Notes: generated by a model from the sequence alone, not told the origin. 12,500 bases of DNA from Trachelipus rathkii (GCA_015478945.1 JABUQX010027821.1:12501-25000); one strand, 5' to 3'. Counted from the stretch's first letter, positions 1 to 9,660 are shown. Translations and numbers: made by a program.

Positions 1-187
1 TTCAGAAAGTTAAATTAAGTAAAGTTCTTTTTAAGAAAATTCCTTTAGTGGCAAGCTTTCTGGAATTATGCCCAGAGCTTGCACACTAAATAATTTTCTA
101 AAAAAAACTAGTTGTTAAACTTAACTTTTCTGACTTAGAAATTTTTTTGAAACTTAGAAAATTTTTCAGAAATATATCAGTATTAGT
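1..187. other. AT-rich unassigned sequence
   Basis: Short AT-rich stretch with T and A runs and no open frame, inverted repeat or motif that I can support on either strand. Confidence 0.6.
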
Positions 188-292
188 ATCTACATCATAT
201 ATAGTATATATTATATATATATTTATATATATAATAATATATAATATATAATATATATATATATTATATTATAACTATATTATAGAAACTAA
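188..292. repeat. (TA)n-rich microsatellite
   Basis: Interrupted alternating TA tract with variants such as TATTATA and TAATATA. It is self-complementary and so can form cruciforms. It is the first of six such arrays in the window. No mobile-element end is recognisable next to it. Confidence 0.9.
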
Positions 293-644
293 ATAAATAA
301 ATGATTTTTTTACCATTTCATAAATGGAAAACTGCCTATAACTTTTTTATTATTTGTCCCATCTATATGAAACCTTTCACAGGCATTTAATAATGGACCG
401 CCGAGAGAGAGAGAGATTTTATTAAAATTATCTATTTGCCATATACCTAACCGTTTTGTCTCTTTTATTCACAGTTAAAAATAATCTTTTATATTTATTA
501 TGTAATATTTTCTTTCATATATGGCCAATTTTCACTAAAAATAAGAAAATTTTATTGTAACTTTATGAAATTTGAAGAAAATTGATTGTTTCTATAATAA
601 AACTCAGGCTAAGCCCGAGCAGCCAGAGTGTAGGAGTCGGCCTC
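293..644. other. AT-rich intergenic stretch
   Basis: No coding frame of note. It contains a short GA run at 403-416. A slightly GC-richer segment at about 604-645, containing an imperfect palindrome around CTCAGGCTAAGCCCGAG, precedes the next TA array. No gene or element is recognised. Confidence 0.5.
403..416. repeat. (GA)7 microsatellite
   Basis: Pure GA dinucleotide run inside AT-rich DNA. Too short to indicate more than a simple repeat. Confidence 0.85.
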
Positions 645-656
645 TGATATATATAA

Positions 657-718
<62 letters not shown>

Positions 719-757
719 TATATAATATATATATATATATATTAATATATATATAAA
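645..757. repeat. (TA)n microsatellite
   Basis: Alternating TA with sparse AA/TT interruptions. On the minus strand it reads as an Ile/Tyr run, which makes a spurious open frame that extends to about 959. That frame is not a gene. Confidence 0.92.
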
Positions 758-1610
758 CTAAGTAGTGCCTAATCAGATTATACTTTTTTTCCCAAATTAC
801 TAACTCTATATTGTGCACATTAATAACTCGGACTCTATGGCAATTCTGATCCTTATTACATTGAAAATAATTGACAATCGCGATCAATATTCTTAAATAC
901 ATTGAGATGACTATTGCGACGAATAGCCGGGATAGACTCCCCTCCCCCCCCCTCCCCAACTGGACAGCGATCTAAATTCAATGTACTATTTATGTGGAAT
1001 AAATCTAAATTTAACCTTTATAGACACTTTCCCCTTCGTCGTTAATTTAAAGAGAACATATAATAACTTGAATTACCAGCTTCATTATGACCTTTGGCTT
1101 CATTCACTTTATATTCTGGTATCTTGTCTTTTCTTGCTTGACCCAATTAAAATAAAGAAAAAATACATTGCAAGCTTGCGCGAACTGTCCTTCCTCAACT
1201 CTGAAGCGTCATCCCGCATTATTTAGCACATATACATTTTGCATACAATCTTCCTTAATAGGTCTCTAAAACTGACCTCTTATAAAACGAATAACCAGGT
1301 GCTATATCTGTGACTATGGTGAAACCATAAAATTTTTGTTTAAAGGAGGTGTAAGCTATGTATACAATTAGACAATACAGAGTTTTGTTTGCACTTCCAT
1401 GAAAAAGGTTCGAAGGTTGGAGGAGAATAATTATATATGAATACGCAAGGTCTGTTGAAATCATACTCAGGCGTCGCATATAAGTGACGCCATCGCATTA
1501 AACCGGCTACGCGAAGACATATGCTGATAGAAATCATTGGCTCTCGGGGAGCTTATCCTCGTATGCAAAAAAAGCCTAATTTTTAAATAGTTTCAATGCA
1601 TGATAACATA
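758..1610. other. unassigned AT-rich intergenic region
   Basis: No recognisable gene. A C-rich tract with one 9-base C run lies at 938-958. Overlapping minus-strand open stretches at about 1255-1537 lie in two frames that together span roughly 280 bases. They could be a frameshifted relic of a coding element, but no family motif is visible and I do not assign one. No terminal repeats were seen. Confidence 0.45.
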
Positions 1611-1620
1611 TTTTACAACC

Positions 1621-1800
1621 TACAACCCGCAACCTAAAAGGCTCCTCTCAACCTACTGCCCCTCCCTCACTGCACTAAAATCGCTACACTCATCAAATTC
1701 AAGCGCACGCATTCAGTCCCCTTGATTAATACCCCGCCCCATAGAACCCACTACTCCCCAAAGCAAACTAACGCTCTAGCGCATCCACTTCTTATTGTGC
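1621..1800. other. C-rich, G-poor skewed segment
   Basis: Hand counting gives about 71 C against 19 G over these 180 bases, unlike the surrounding AT-rich sequence with balanced C and G. The minus strand is therefore G-rich, with runs such as GGGGCGGGG and GAGGGAGGGG. It has no open frame, no tandem unit and no tRNA-like fold that I can identify. It could be a degenerate short element or an old simple-sequence region. Confidence 0.5.
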
Positions 1801-2222
1801 TTCTATGTTCGTTGCGAATAACTACGCATAGCCTATCGGCTGCTTATGCAATAGGTATAGGCTACTTAAAGCTCAAGACTTTGATGTAGTGGATGCACTA
1901 CGTGGATAATTCCCTGCAAAAGTAAGATTTTTTATTTAACCATTAAAAATTATAGTATCTTTAGATTTTAAATTAATTTTTATCTTGTTAAATCACGTTT
2001 CGAGCTTTAATGGTATGTTATGTAGAATAATTTTCTAATTATTTTTTCCCGCTGACTAAGATATATTTCGACATAACCAGACAGCACATTCTCTAGTCAG
2101 AGAAACAAAACTTTCAAAAAAAGGCAAACAGCAGACATTTCCGTAGAAAGAAAAACTTTAAATAGCTTAAAACATTAAAGCGTACAAATTTAATTAAATA
2201 AAACAAACTTGAAGCTTATTTT
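1801..2222. other. unassigned AT-rich intergenic stretch
   Basis: No gene seen. A 6-bp stem with a 4-base loop lies at 1886-1901 (GTAGTG, GATG, CACTAC). A 9-base string there, AGTGGATGC, is the reverse complement of GCATCCACT near 1781. Both are short enough to be chance. Confidence 0.4.
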
Positions 2223-2249
2223 TTACTTTTCCTCAACCAAAAATTACGC

Positions 2250-2561
2250 AGTGACCTACTAACGTTCTTAACCTGGCAGTACAAGAAGTCAAAAAAAGTC
2301 GGAAAGGGTGTGCATAGGGCTATGGTGTGTGGTTCCAGTTCCACGAAAGTTAAAGCCGGGTTTCGTTTGGCAGAGAAGGTAGTTCCGGACCACAACGTTA
2401 GTTATGTACAAGAGGTTACAGAAAAATATTTGAGAATATCTTCACGAAACGTAAGAATTTTGAAACACTCCGAAAGATCTATTTCTCCCTATCTTACCAA
2501 AAAAATTCTATTCTTACGAAAAATGATAAAACAAAGAAATGAGGCCAGAAAGCAGTCATGA
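2250..2561 (+). other. exon-like open stretch of unknown identity
   Basis: One frame stays open from about 2220 to a TGA at 2559-2561, giving at least 83 codons, with over 20 more upstream of the first possible GTG. It follows a pyrimidine-rich tract that ends in an AG at about 2249-2251, as a splice acceptor would. The predicted product is basic, with a Lys/Ser-rich beginning (KKSKKVGKG) and a C-terminal half rich in Arg and Lys (SPYLTKKILFLRKMIKQRN). It has no signal peptide, no membrane segment and no motif I recognise. There is no in-frame ATG near the start and no clear downstream poly-A signal. It could be a last exon, a fragment of a transposon protein, or chance; I lean to relic or chance. 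Confidence 0.22.
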
Positions 2562-2963
2562 AATTTATTTTCTTTTATTTTTTCATTTTTTACAATGGAA
2601 TCATTTACATGGACCTTTAAGACGTAGTGAGATCTGGTGTCAAATAATTTGCGTGCATAGTCACAATATTTAAGTTATCCTTAAAAATATTTTTTCATTA
2701 AAAATGCAATGTAATGTTTTCACAGCGGTAGGCCCGGTTTTAATTGTGGACAACCTGGAGATGCTGTCCCTTGATAATAAAAGGCCTTTTAATTTTCAGC
2801 TGTTGCCGTCCCATTTTGAGTCCTAACAACTGGGTTAGGTCCATTTTTGAAATTTGAAAAGCTTCTTTTTCAATGAGGACCTATTTATTTACTTTTTGTC
2901 TTTTTTGTTAAAACAATACATATATACGATAGTTAGCCTACTATATACTATATAAATAACATT
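2562..2963. other. unassigned AT-rich intergenic stretch
   Basis: T-rich sequence without coding potential or terminal repeats that I can support. Confidence 0.45.
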
Positions 2964-3011
2964 CATATATATATATATTTAGCATAGATATAAAAGATAT
3001 AAATAACATAC

Positions 3012-3050
<39 letters not shown>
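2964..3050. repeat. (TA)n microsatellite with degenerate left flank
   Basis: The core from about 3015 to 3050 is near-perfect TA. The left part is degenerate, with repeated ATAAATAACAT-like strings. It is followed directly by a GA-rich tract, making a compound simple-repeat region. Confidence 0.9.
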
Positions 3051-3051
<1 letters not shown>

Positions 3052-3055
3052 CTGA

Positions 3056-3114
3056 GAAGAGTGGTGTGGAGAGATAAGGATGTAGAAGAGAGAGCAGAGA
3101 GAGCAGAGAGAGAT
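3056..3114. repeat. GA-rich compound simple repeat
   Basis: Purine-rich tract containing the unit GAGAGAGCA repeated two to three times around 3088-3113. It reads as Ser/Leu-rich (LLSLLSLL) on the minus strand, a low-complexity open frame rather than a gene. Confidence 0.8.
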
Positions 3115-5038
3115 TATCTTCCCCGAGAGACATCAATCCAAACACTGATTATGAATTTTTTAATGTTTGTAAACACAAGTTTATAAGAATTAGAATTCAT
3201 TCGCGGTCGTTTTGGCACGAAAAACCGTTGGTGCTTAAAATGGGGGCGTAAGAATTTGTTCTTGATCGAGCGTAAGAACAGCAATCGCCTAAAACGAAAA
3301 ACTGGGCTTTATACAAAACTTTGGTCCCACTAAAATGTGCTAAAATAATACGTCTCCTTCCCGGCTCGTCCCGTATTTTCAAATACGAAAATATTAAAAT
3401 TTTGAATTGGAAAGCTAGAGTAACATAAAAGAGTGCTCGCTCCACCGCGCTTAGATCAGTCCCTTTCGAGGAGTTCTCCGATTTGGAAAGTTCCTAGGTA
3501 TTTTCTCCAAAGTGAACTTAATGCGCAGGTATTTAGGTAAGCAAGGAATTAGAGCTGATATAGATATAATTAAAAATTATTAGTTGTGCTTCAATTCCAA
3601 TGTTAATCATTTTTTCGAACCATCTTGGTGGTGGGTGTGTGGAGGGTTGTACCTTTTCGCAGGGAAAAGTTGCCGCAAAATTAAAACCAAATATTACAAT
3701 ATGTTTACGCTACGTAGCAAAAGTTTTATTTTTATTTTTAACCAAATAGCTTCTTTAGGATAGTATAAATTCGTGGGTAAACAATAAGAAATGGCGTAAT
3801 ATTTTTTATATAAAAAATAATTTAAAATTAATGTTATTTCAAAAATGGCCATGATAAACTTTACAATTAAAAAAAAAGAAATTATAAATTTGTTTTGTTA
3901 TGGAACCAATCACAAAAGCTGGTTTCTTACAAATTTGCCAGACTTAGGGCCAATGAAAGGGGCGCTTACTTTCTTTTCGAAAATCAGCCTTTTGGTAAAA
4001 AATTTTCTGGAATTGTTGAGGGAGCCAGAAATTCAGCTCAATTGCCCGAACATTTGCCCCTGGTTATCTGACTACTGTTATTTATATGTTTTTTATATGT
4101 ATATTATGATGCTATGTATTTAGAATAAATAACAATGTCATTTGCAAAGGTAAAAGGTAGTTTAGTAAGTTGGTATAATACTATGCTTGTATCACGTATG
4201 TAGAGCTATTCTGTGCCAAAAAATTTAGGCCCCTTATTTTAAGAAAAATATAACTTTGGTTAAAGAGAGTGCACGGGGTAGAACAATTAACATTGGTTGA
4301 TCCTCATGGCTTTAGGGTGGATCTAGTTTAAGGAGAGGCTGGAAGTTGGATAGTTATTTACCTTTACATAAAAGAAGATGATTACCAAATAAAGTCTCGG
4401 AAGGACCAAATTAGAATAATATCGTCCTTAAATTTGCTAAAAACGAATTGAATTAGAAATTCATAGAACATTGCGACTTTTACATAAATGATACATTTAC
4501 GATTGTTGAGTGACGATATATTATAAAGATTCGGGGTTATCAATGTTCGATAATATTTATAAAATTGATAGTTGAAAAGGGAGGTAATTGATTTTTGCTT
4601 CCGGGCTGGTCCAGTTTCCTCCCCCACTGGCGGAAATTGGGCCATAATTTTCTTTAATCTTCAGGCCAATTTTACTAAATAAAAAGCAAACCGCGCCTTT
4701 CTTGAAAACGTTCTTTTTTTTTTATCTGTAGTCATTTCTTTTGTATTTGTCAATTTTGTTCGGATAACCTATGCTTTTTGAACATTTTCGCATTCAAGGT
4801 AATGCAATTTTTTCCGATAGGCTTCAAACTTGACAATCATGCAATAGATGGGTATAGTACCTAGAGACACATGAAAATGAAATATTGATTTTTGACCCCA
4901 AAATCCCAGCAATGGCTTAATTTGCCAACCCTACATTTTTGGTTTTTGTAAAATGAAATATTGCGAATTAATTTTTTTCGCTGGTCAATGCGATCAGGAT
5001 GGGAATGCTCAGTGCGTTGTAGTAAGGGGAAATACACA
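3115..5038. other. unassigned AT-rich intergenic region
   Basis: About 1.9 kb without a recognisable gene. Open stretches of about 80-90 codons occur on the minus strand at 3197-3445 and 4382-4645 and on the plus strand at 3845-4123. None shows a family motif, a conserved-looking composition or a plausible gene context, so I treat them as chance frames or unidentifiable relics. A G/T-rich patch lies near 3628-3652. No terminal inverted repeats or target duplications were found. Confidence 0.4.
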
Positions 5039-5184
5039 TTTTTTATTTAGATAATATTTTTTGTATATGCAGTAGTTTTGGATCTGCTCTTGGAGAAAAT
5101 AATTTTAAAAATTTTTTTTTTGGAAATTTAAAAAAATATAAAATTTCTTTTTACTTATACAAAACATTATCTAAAAATAAAAAA
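5039..5184. repeat. imperfect inverted repeat (MITE-like hairpin)
   Basis: The left arm at 5039-5066 (contains TTTAGATAATATTTTTTGTAT) pairs with the right arm at 5157-5184 (contains ATACAAAACATTATCTAAAAA). The match covers about 28 bases with a few small indels and mismatches. The enclosed 90 bases are A/T runs that can pair further. It could be the relic of a small hairpin element, but no target duplication is obvious and the AT richness inflates chance pairing. Confidence 0.45.
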
Positions 5185-5246
5185 AGGTGCTATCTTCTGC
5201 AAACTATAATATGCTCTGGAACATTTCATGTTAAAATCGGTGAGTA

Positions 5247-5346
5247 GTATACATATTATATATATGTATCAATTATATAATATATATATAATATATATAT
5301 ATATATTATAGTTATATATATAAATATATATATATTATATATATTA

Positions 5347-5392
<46 letters not shown>

Positions 5393-5460
5393 ATATATAT
5401 AAATATAACGTTTATTATATACTTATATATATATATATACTAATTAATATATATATATTA
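5247..5460. repeat. long (TA)n microsatellite
   Basis: About 210 bases of interrupted TA. Its right edge coincides with the start of the first direct repeat (5462), so it probably represents the left flank of that composite structure. Confidence 0.92.
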
Positions 5461-5461
5461 T

Positions 5462-6204
5462 TGTTAGAATATTTTATTCCTGTATAACCATTTACTATGG
5501 TGATTAACTATTTTAAATTAACTTGGTTCTTTTTTTTAAAATGCTTACAAGATTTTAGAGTATTCTTGTATCTCACTGTTTTTGTGTTTTGGAGACTTTC
5601 TTGAAAAATATATTTTAGGCAACACCAAAAGTTTGTTTTTAAACTTAAAAACGAGGCACTTAAAAAATTAAGAGTCGCGCAGAGCAGATTGCTGATATAA
5701 CTAGGTTTTTAAAAATGTAGCCGTGAGCCATAACGGTAAAGTATTTTTACCTTTTAACTTAAATAACATTTTTAGTATTGGGTCTGAACTACCTCCTTTT
5801 TATTAAAAGAGTAAACAGTGCCCAACATAAATTAGGTCAGGTGTACTTTTCTTTTTGTTCTATTTTAACCTTATACTCAACTTCTCTATCTCACTAAACC
5901 TGATTTTAGTTTGGGACAAGCTCTTTGTCCGGAAGATCGTTTAGGCCATAAGCTAAGAATATACTTATAACTACGTATTCATATTTACTATAATTAGCCT
6001 TCAATTCAAAGGCTTACCTCAAGTAATAAATTACTTTGAAATCGTAACTGTCTTTAAGACTATATAAACCATAGGTGAGTGATTATTTGATTCTTTAGCA
6101 TATTTTATGTATATTAAGATAGACATTCTCAGTTTAGGAATGAGCAGTTCACTAACTGTTCTAATTGCACATTAGAAATATTCTGCCAAGAATAATTTCT
6201 TATA
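5462..6204. repeat. direct repeat copy A (LTR-like)
   Basis: Aligns along its whole length with 8556-9337. Shared landmarks are TATTTTAGGC, AGAGTCGCGCAGAGCAGATT, CAGTGCCCAACATAAA, TTGTCCGGAAGATCGTTTAG, and CTAACTGTTCTAATTGCACA. Most differences are single-base indels. No open frame or promoter can be assigned. At the right end the sequence continues into unique DNA. Confidence 0.88.
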
Positions 6205-7681
6205 TCTTTCAAAGTAATTTATTAGGACGTCTATTTTAATTATTCCTATTAGCCTATGCTATTTGAATTTATTTATTGCTCACCTTATAGTTTTTTGAAG
6301 TTGCATTTATACTTGAAGTATGTAGCCTAAATTTGAAGTTGACTTGTAACGTAGTTATTTGTTGAAGATTATAATCACATTGTTTTAAATTTGTTTATTG
6401 TTTTGCAATATGGAAATTATGTTGCACCTATAGTGCAAGCGAAGAATCTGTTCCTTCTGTTGAAATTAATACTCTTCTGTTAAAAGCCTATCTATTGCAA
6501 AGTGTTCCCTAAACAAATAGAAATTTGTGTTATTAGCTTAAATTAGGTATATGTTAAATTTATTTTGATTAAAATTGAAATTCTGGTGCCTAATGAAAGT
6601 CTGATAGCCCTACCTATTTCTTACAAATTATGCTTTGCTTGAGATTGAGCTCTCACTGTTTGCCGAATAGGCTATTATTGACCTAGGTATAGGTTTACTC
6701 TTAGTGCTAGGGCATATACAAGGCCTGCATGTGTTTTGTGATAATCCTGTGCCTTCTTATAAGTTTATTTATGTATGCTTGTAATAGCTTTGCATTATTG
6801 AGTTTATTAATGAAAAAAAAAAAATTAATTACCCCATTTAAAATTTAAAAAAAAAAACTTTGATACTAAAATTAAGTAGCTATACAATACCTTTCAAGTG
6901 TTTACCCAGCTTGTTACCATATTTTGAGGGATTAAATTTAAATTTATACTTATATTTATCATTATTAGAATTACTCTATTCTGGCTTAGTAAAATTAACC
7001 CTAATACCAAGATAAAATGTAAGCCTATTGAACTTGCGATTTATGAGCCTTTACATGAATTTAAAGTGCCACTATATTTTAGGACCTTTATTCATATTTA
7101 CAGTAGTTATTTTGATTTTACCTTATATAGGCTTTCTATTCCCTTTCGGATATGGTGGGGGCAACTTGGATAAAAAAAAAAGAAAAATTAATAATATTAA
7201 TTGCATGTATTGCCTACTTTCGCAGACACATTGCTTTGTGCATTGAAGGGCACAAATAATTTGTAAATAATTGCTTTGAATTTTAAGAGGTGGTTAGTTG
7301 TCGTATTTTGGATAACAATTTTAGTTATTTTTGCTTAAATGTGTAAATAACTTTTTGCTTAGGATTCTATTCTTGAAGCATAATCTTTCTCTTGTATTTT
7401 AGGCCTGCTATCCTTGGTAGTGGTTCCTCCTTTAAAAAATTGTAGATGAATAATTTACCTACTATCTTTGAGTTTTACAATTGTAATTCTGGTTTAGGCT
7501 GTGAGCTATGCTCAACTTGATTGATTTTACTCATATAAAATTGCCTTACACAGCTTGTTTAAAAAAAAAAAAAATTGTTTTATTTATGAATATTTGTTTA
7601 GACACACTTGGTATTTTTGAAATAGTTACTACATAGTTTGTGTAATTAACTTTGTGTGTTTTTCAACATGATTGTATTAAC

Positions 7682-7980
7682 TTTGGCCTTTTCTTTCTTA
7701 GCATTTAAACATTTACAATGACCTTACATATATGTTGGGTCCTTTATTTGGCCTTGGCTTTAAACATTTACATGACCTAACACATATATGGGGTCCTTTA
7801 TTTGGCCTTTGGCTTTTTAAACATTTCATTGAACCATTGCATGTTTTGTCCTTTATATCAGTTGTCATATGGGCAGTTTAACAATTATTTGACATTAAAT
7901 ACGGTCTTAATATATTTTTATTTGGCCAATCGGCTTTTTAAAAAAAAAAAAACTTTGACCCATGTGGTATGTTTGTATAT
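7682..7980. repeat. minisatellite of ~54-65 bp units
   Basis: Three clear consecutive units begin at 7682, 7747 and 7801. Each opens with TTTGGCCTT, continues with GGCTTTAAACATTTAC-like sequence and ends with GTCCTTTA. A fourth (7856-7920) and a fifth (from 7921, TTTGGCCAATCGGCTTTTTA) are progressively degenerate. Units 1 to 3 differ by small indels. No coding role is visible. Confidence 0.8.
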
Positions 7981-7984
7981 AATT

Positions 7985-8005
7985 AAAAAAAAAAAAAAAA
8001 AAAAA
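7985..8005. repeat. poly-A run (21 A)
   Basis: The longest A homopolymer in the window, inside the unique interior. No retroposed body or target duplication next to it was recognised, so it is recorded only as a homopolymer. Confidence 0.85.
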
Positions 8006-8483
8006 GGGATTTTTTTTGAACTTTTTACCCATTTAATTCTGGTTTAAACTGCTTGCACAACAGTGGTATATTATAACTCATATTCCCATTTGTCTCTAGG
8101 TTTACAAACAGTGCCTGTTAGGTCTATATCACAAACATGGTTCAAAGCAAAATTCTTACTTTAAAATTTTAAATTATAAAATTTATTGTTTTTGATTTTA
8201 CACCTTCATATTGTAATCTTATTATTGAATTAATTTATTATTATTTTCCTTAGTGATTTCCATATTTTGAATATTGCCTATATCGTACAAGGTATGGCTT
8301 GGACTCTTGTTTAGTAACTACTTAGTACTTTAATTTGGTCTCTAACATATGAAGTTTATATTTGTTTATTAGAATATCTGGCATTCATGCTGGACTTATT
8401 TTTTGATTGTTTATTTTATTGCATGTTGTTCTGGATTGAAATTTGTTTTAAAAATTGCTTGCACTTCGAACACTGCTTCCCTT

Positions 8484-8538
8484 AATTTGCTGAAAGCATA
8501 AGAACATTTCTTATGTTCTTGTGTTCTTTCAGCAAATT
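8484..8538. repeat. strong hairpin / inverted repeat
   Basis: The left arm at 8484-8506 begins AATTTGCTGAAAG and continues CATAAGAACA. It pairs with TGTTCTTGTG (8514-8523) and CTTTCAGCAAATT (8526-8538). This gives 23 base pairs with one G-T wobble, a 2-base TT bulge and a 7-base loop (TTTCTTA). It lies 17 bases before the second direct repeat. It could be a small RNA hairpin, a terminal structure of the flanked element, or a relic palindrome. Its stem is shorter than a typical animal pre-microRNA. Confidence 0.75.
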
Positions 8539-8555
8539 CTTTTTTGTCGGGAGGT

Positions 8556-9337
8556 TATTAGAAATATTTTATATCCTGTATTAAACCTTACTATGTTGTT
8601 ATTAACTATTTTAAATTGAACTTGGGTCTTTTTTAAAATGCTTATAAGATTTTAGAATATTCTTGTATCTCACTGTTTTGGTGTTTGGAGACTGTTCTTG
8701 AAAAATATATTTTAGGCGCAACACCAAAAGTTTGTTTTTAAACTTAAAAAACGAGGCACTTGAAATTAAGAGTCGCGCAGAGCAGATTGCTGATATAACT
8801 AAGGTTTTTAAAAATGGTAGCCGTGAGCCTGGTATAACGGTAAAAAGTATTTCTTACCTTTAACGTAAATAAATATTTTTAGCTTGGGTTTCTGAAACTA
8901 TCTCCTTTCTTATTAAAAGAGTAAAAACAGTGCCCAACATAAAATTAGGTCAGGTGTACTTTTCTTTTTGTTCTATTTTAACCTTATACTCAACTTCTCT
9001 ATCTGCGACTAAAACCTGATTTTTAGTTTTGGACAGCTTTTTGTCCGGAAGATCGTTTAGGCCATAAGCTAACTTTTCTTACTAACTGTATTCATATTTA
9101 CTATAAATAGCCTTTCAATTTCAAAGGCTTACCTCAAGTTAATAAATTACGTTTTGAATCGGAACTGTGATCTTTAAGACTATAATTTAAACCATAGGGT
9201 GAGTGTTATTATTGTTATTCTTTAGCATGATTTTTATGTATATTAGATAGAATTCTCAGTTTAGAAATGAGCCAGTTCACTAACTGTTCTAATTGCACAT
9301 TAGAAATATTCTGCCAAGGACTTAATTTCTTCTAATA
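8556..9337. repeat. direct repeat copy B (LTR-like)
   Basis: Second copy of the 5462-6204 repeat. It carries the same landmarks in the same order and orientation, with more single-base insertions, and ends directly at the start of a (TA)n array. The 8-base ends TATTAGAA and TTCTAATA are mutual reverse complements. Confidence 0.88.
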
Positions 9338-9409
9338 TATAATATATAATATATATATATATATATTATAGTATATATATATATACTTATATAAACCTAT
9401 ATTTATAAA

Positions 9410-9453
<44 letters not shown>

Positions 9454-9486
9454 TTTATAGTAGTATATTATAATATATATATATTA
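9338..9486. repeat. (TA)n microsatellite
   Basis: Interrupted TA array. It abuts direct repeat copy B on its left and the hAT-like terminal repeat on its right. Together with the array at 11758-11871 it may be one original TA array split by the hAT-like insertion. Confidence 0.9.
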
Positions 9487-9498
9487 CAAAGGTGGGCA
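9487..9498 (+). repeat. hAT-like 5' terminal inverted repeat
   Basis: CAAAGGTGGGCA, exact reverse complement of 11746-11757. It is preceded by TA-array sequence. Confidence 0.85.
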
Positions 9499-9499
9499 C

Positions 9500-9660
9500 C
9501 GTTATTAATAAGAAAGTTAACGTCGTTAATTTTTTAATCGTTAAACAAAAAAATATTAACGGACGTAATATTTAAAAGCGTTTATCCCGGTAAAGAAATG
9601 TAGCGGAGTTTAACGTTAATCGTGTTAAAACGGTTAATCCGTCTTCACAATATGTAGGAA
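9500..9660. repeat. left subterminal CGTTAA/TTAACG array
   Basis: At least six copies of the hexamer in either orientation, including AGTTAACGTCGTTAAT and GTTTAACGTTAATCG, plus near-matches such as CGGTTAATCC. This density far exceeds the rest of the window apart from the matching array at the right end. By analogy with other hAT elements these are likely transposase-binding sites. Confidence 0.7.

Larger units (their letters stand above)
6205..8483. other. unique T-rich non-coding interior between the direct repeats
   Basis: About 2.3 kb with a T-biased plus strand, many poly-A runs (near 6811, 6848, 7561, 7940 and 7985) and scattered TAGGC/GCCTA words, but no open frame with a recognisable product. 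The short plus-strand frames at 7028-7246 and 7802-8047 cross poly-A runs and a minisatellite and look like chance. The base composition resembles an untranslated or intronic sequence, but no splice or poly-A architecture is demonstrable. Confidence 0.5.
5462..9337. mobile_element. putative non-coding LTR-like composite element
   Basis: Two direct repeats of about 743 and 782 bp bracket about 2.35 kb of unique, T-rich DNA. Homology begins just right of the (TA)n array ending at 5460 and stops where the (TA)n array near 9338 begins. Each outer boundary is thus a TA array and each inner boundary is unique, as expected for an element inserted in TA repeats. Copy B has 8-bp inverted ends (TATTAGAA and TTCTAATA); copy A has the same with one change at each end. 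A short purine run (GGGAGG, 8549-8554) sits just before copy B. Against a true LTR element: no TG...CA ends, no tRNA-like primer-binding site after 6204 and no gag or pol reading frame. The alternatives are a LARD-like derivative or a 3.1-kb-period segmental or tandem duplication. Confidence 0.4.

Noticed and set aside
663..959. 98-codon minus-strand open frame with a long Ile/Tyr run
   Set aside because: Produced mostly by translation of a (TA)n array; no protein-like remainder.
1255..1537. Overlapping minus-strand frames as a frameshifted gene
   Set aside because: The two frames can be joined only by assuming an indel, and neither half shows a family motif. Too weak to call.
2963..3145. 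60-codon minus-strand open frame
   Set aside because: Made of GA-rich and TA-rich simple repeats (Leu/Ser run followed by Ile/Tyr run).
3197..3445. 82-codon minus-strand open frame
   Set aside because: Mixed composition but no recognisable motif, no splice context and no neighbouring homologous block. Left as chance or unidentifiable.
3845..4123. 92-codon plus-strand open frame starting at ATG
   Set aside because: No domain or signal recognised. It passes through A runs and ends in a low-complexity Tyr/Met/Ile tail, so it is more likely chance.
8484..8538. Animal microRNA precursor
   Set aside because: The stem is about 23 bp, shorter than usual for a pre-miRNA with flanking lower stem, and no expression evidence is available. 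Reported as a hairpin only.
5462..9337. Canonical LTR retrotransposon
   Set aside because: No TG...CA termini, no tRNA-complementary site after the first repeat, no gag/pol frames and no clear target duplication. Kept only as 'LTR-like'.
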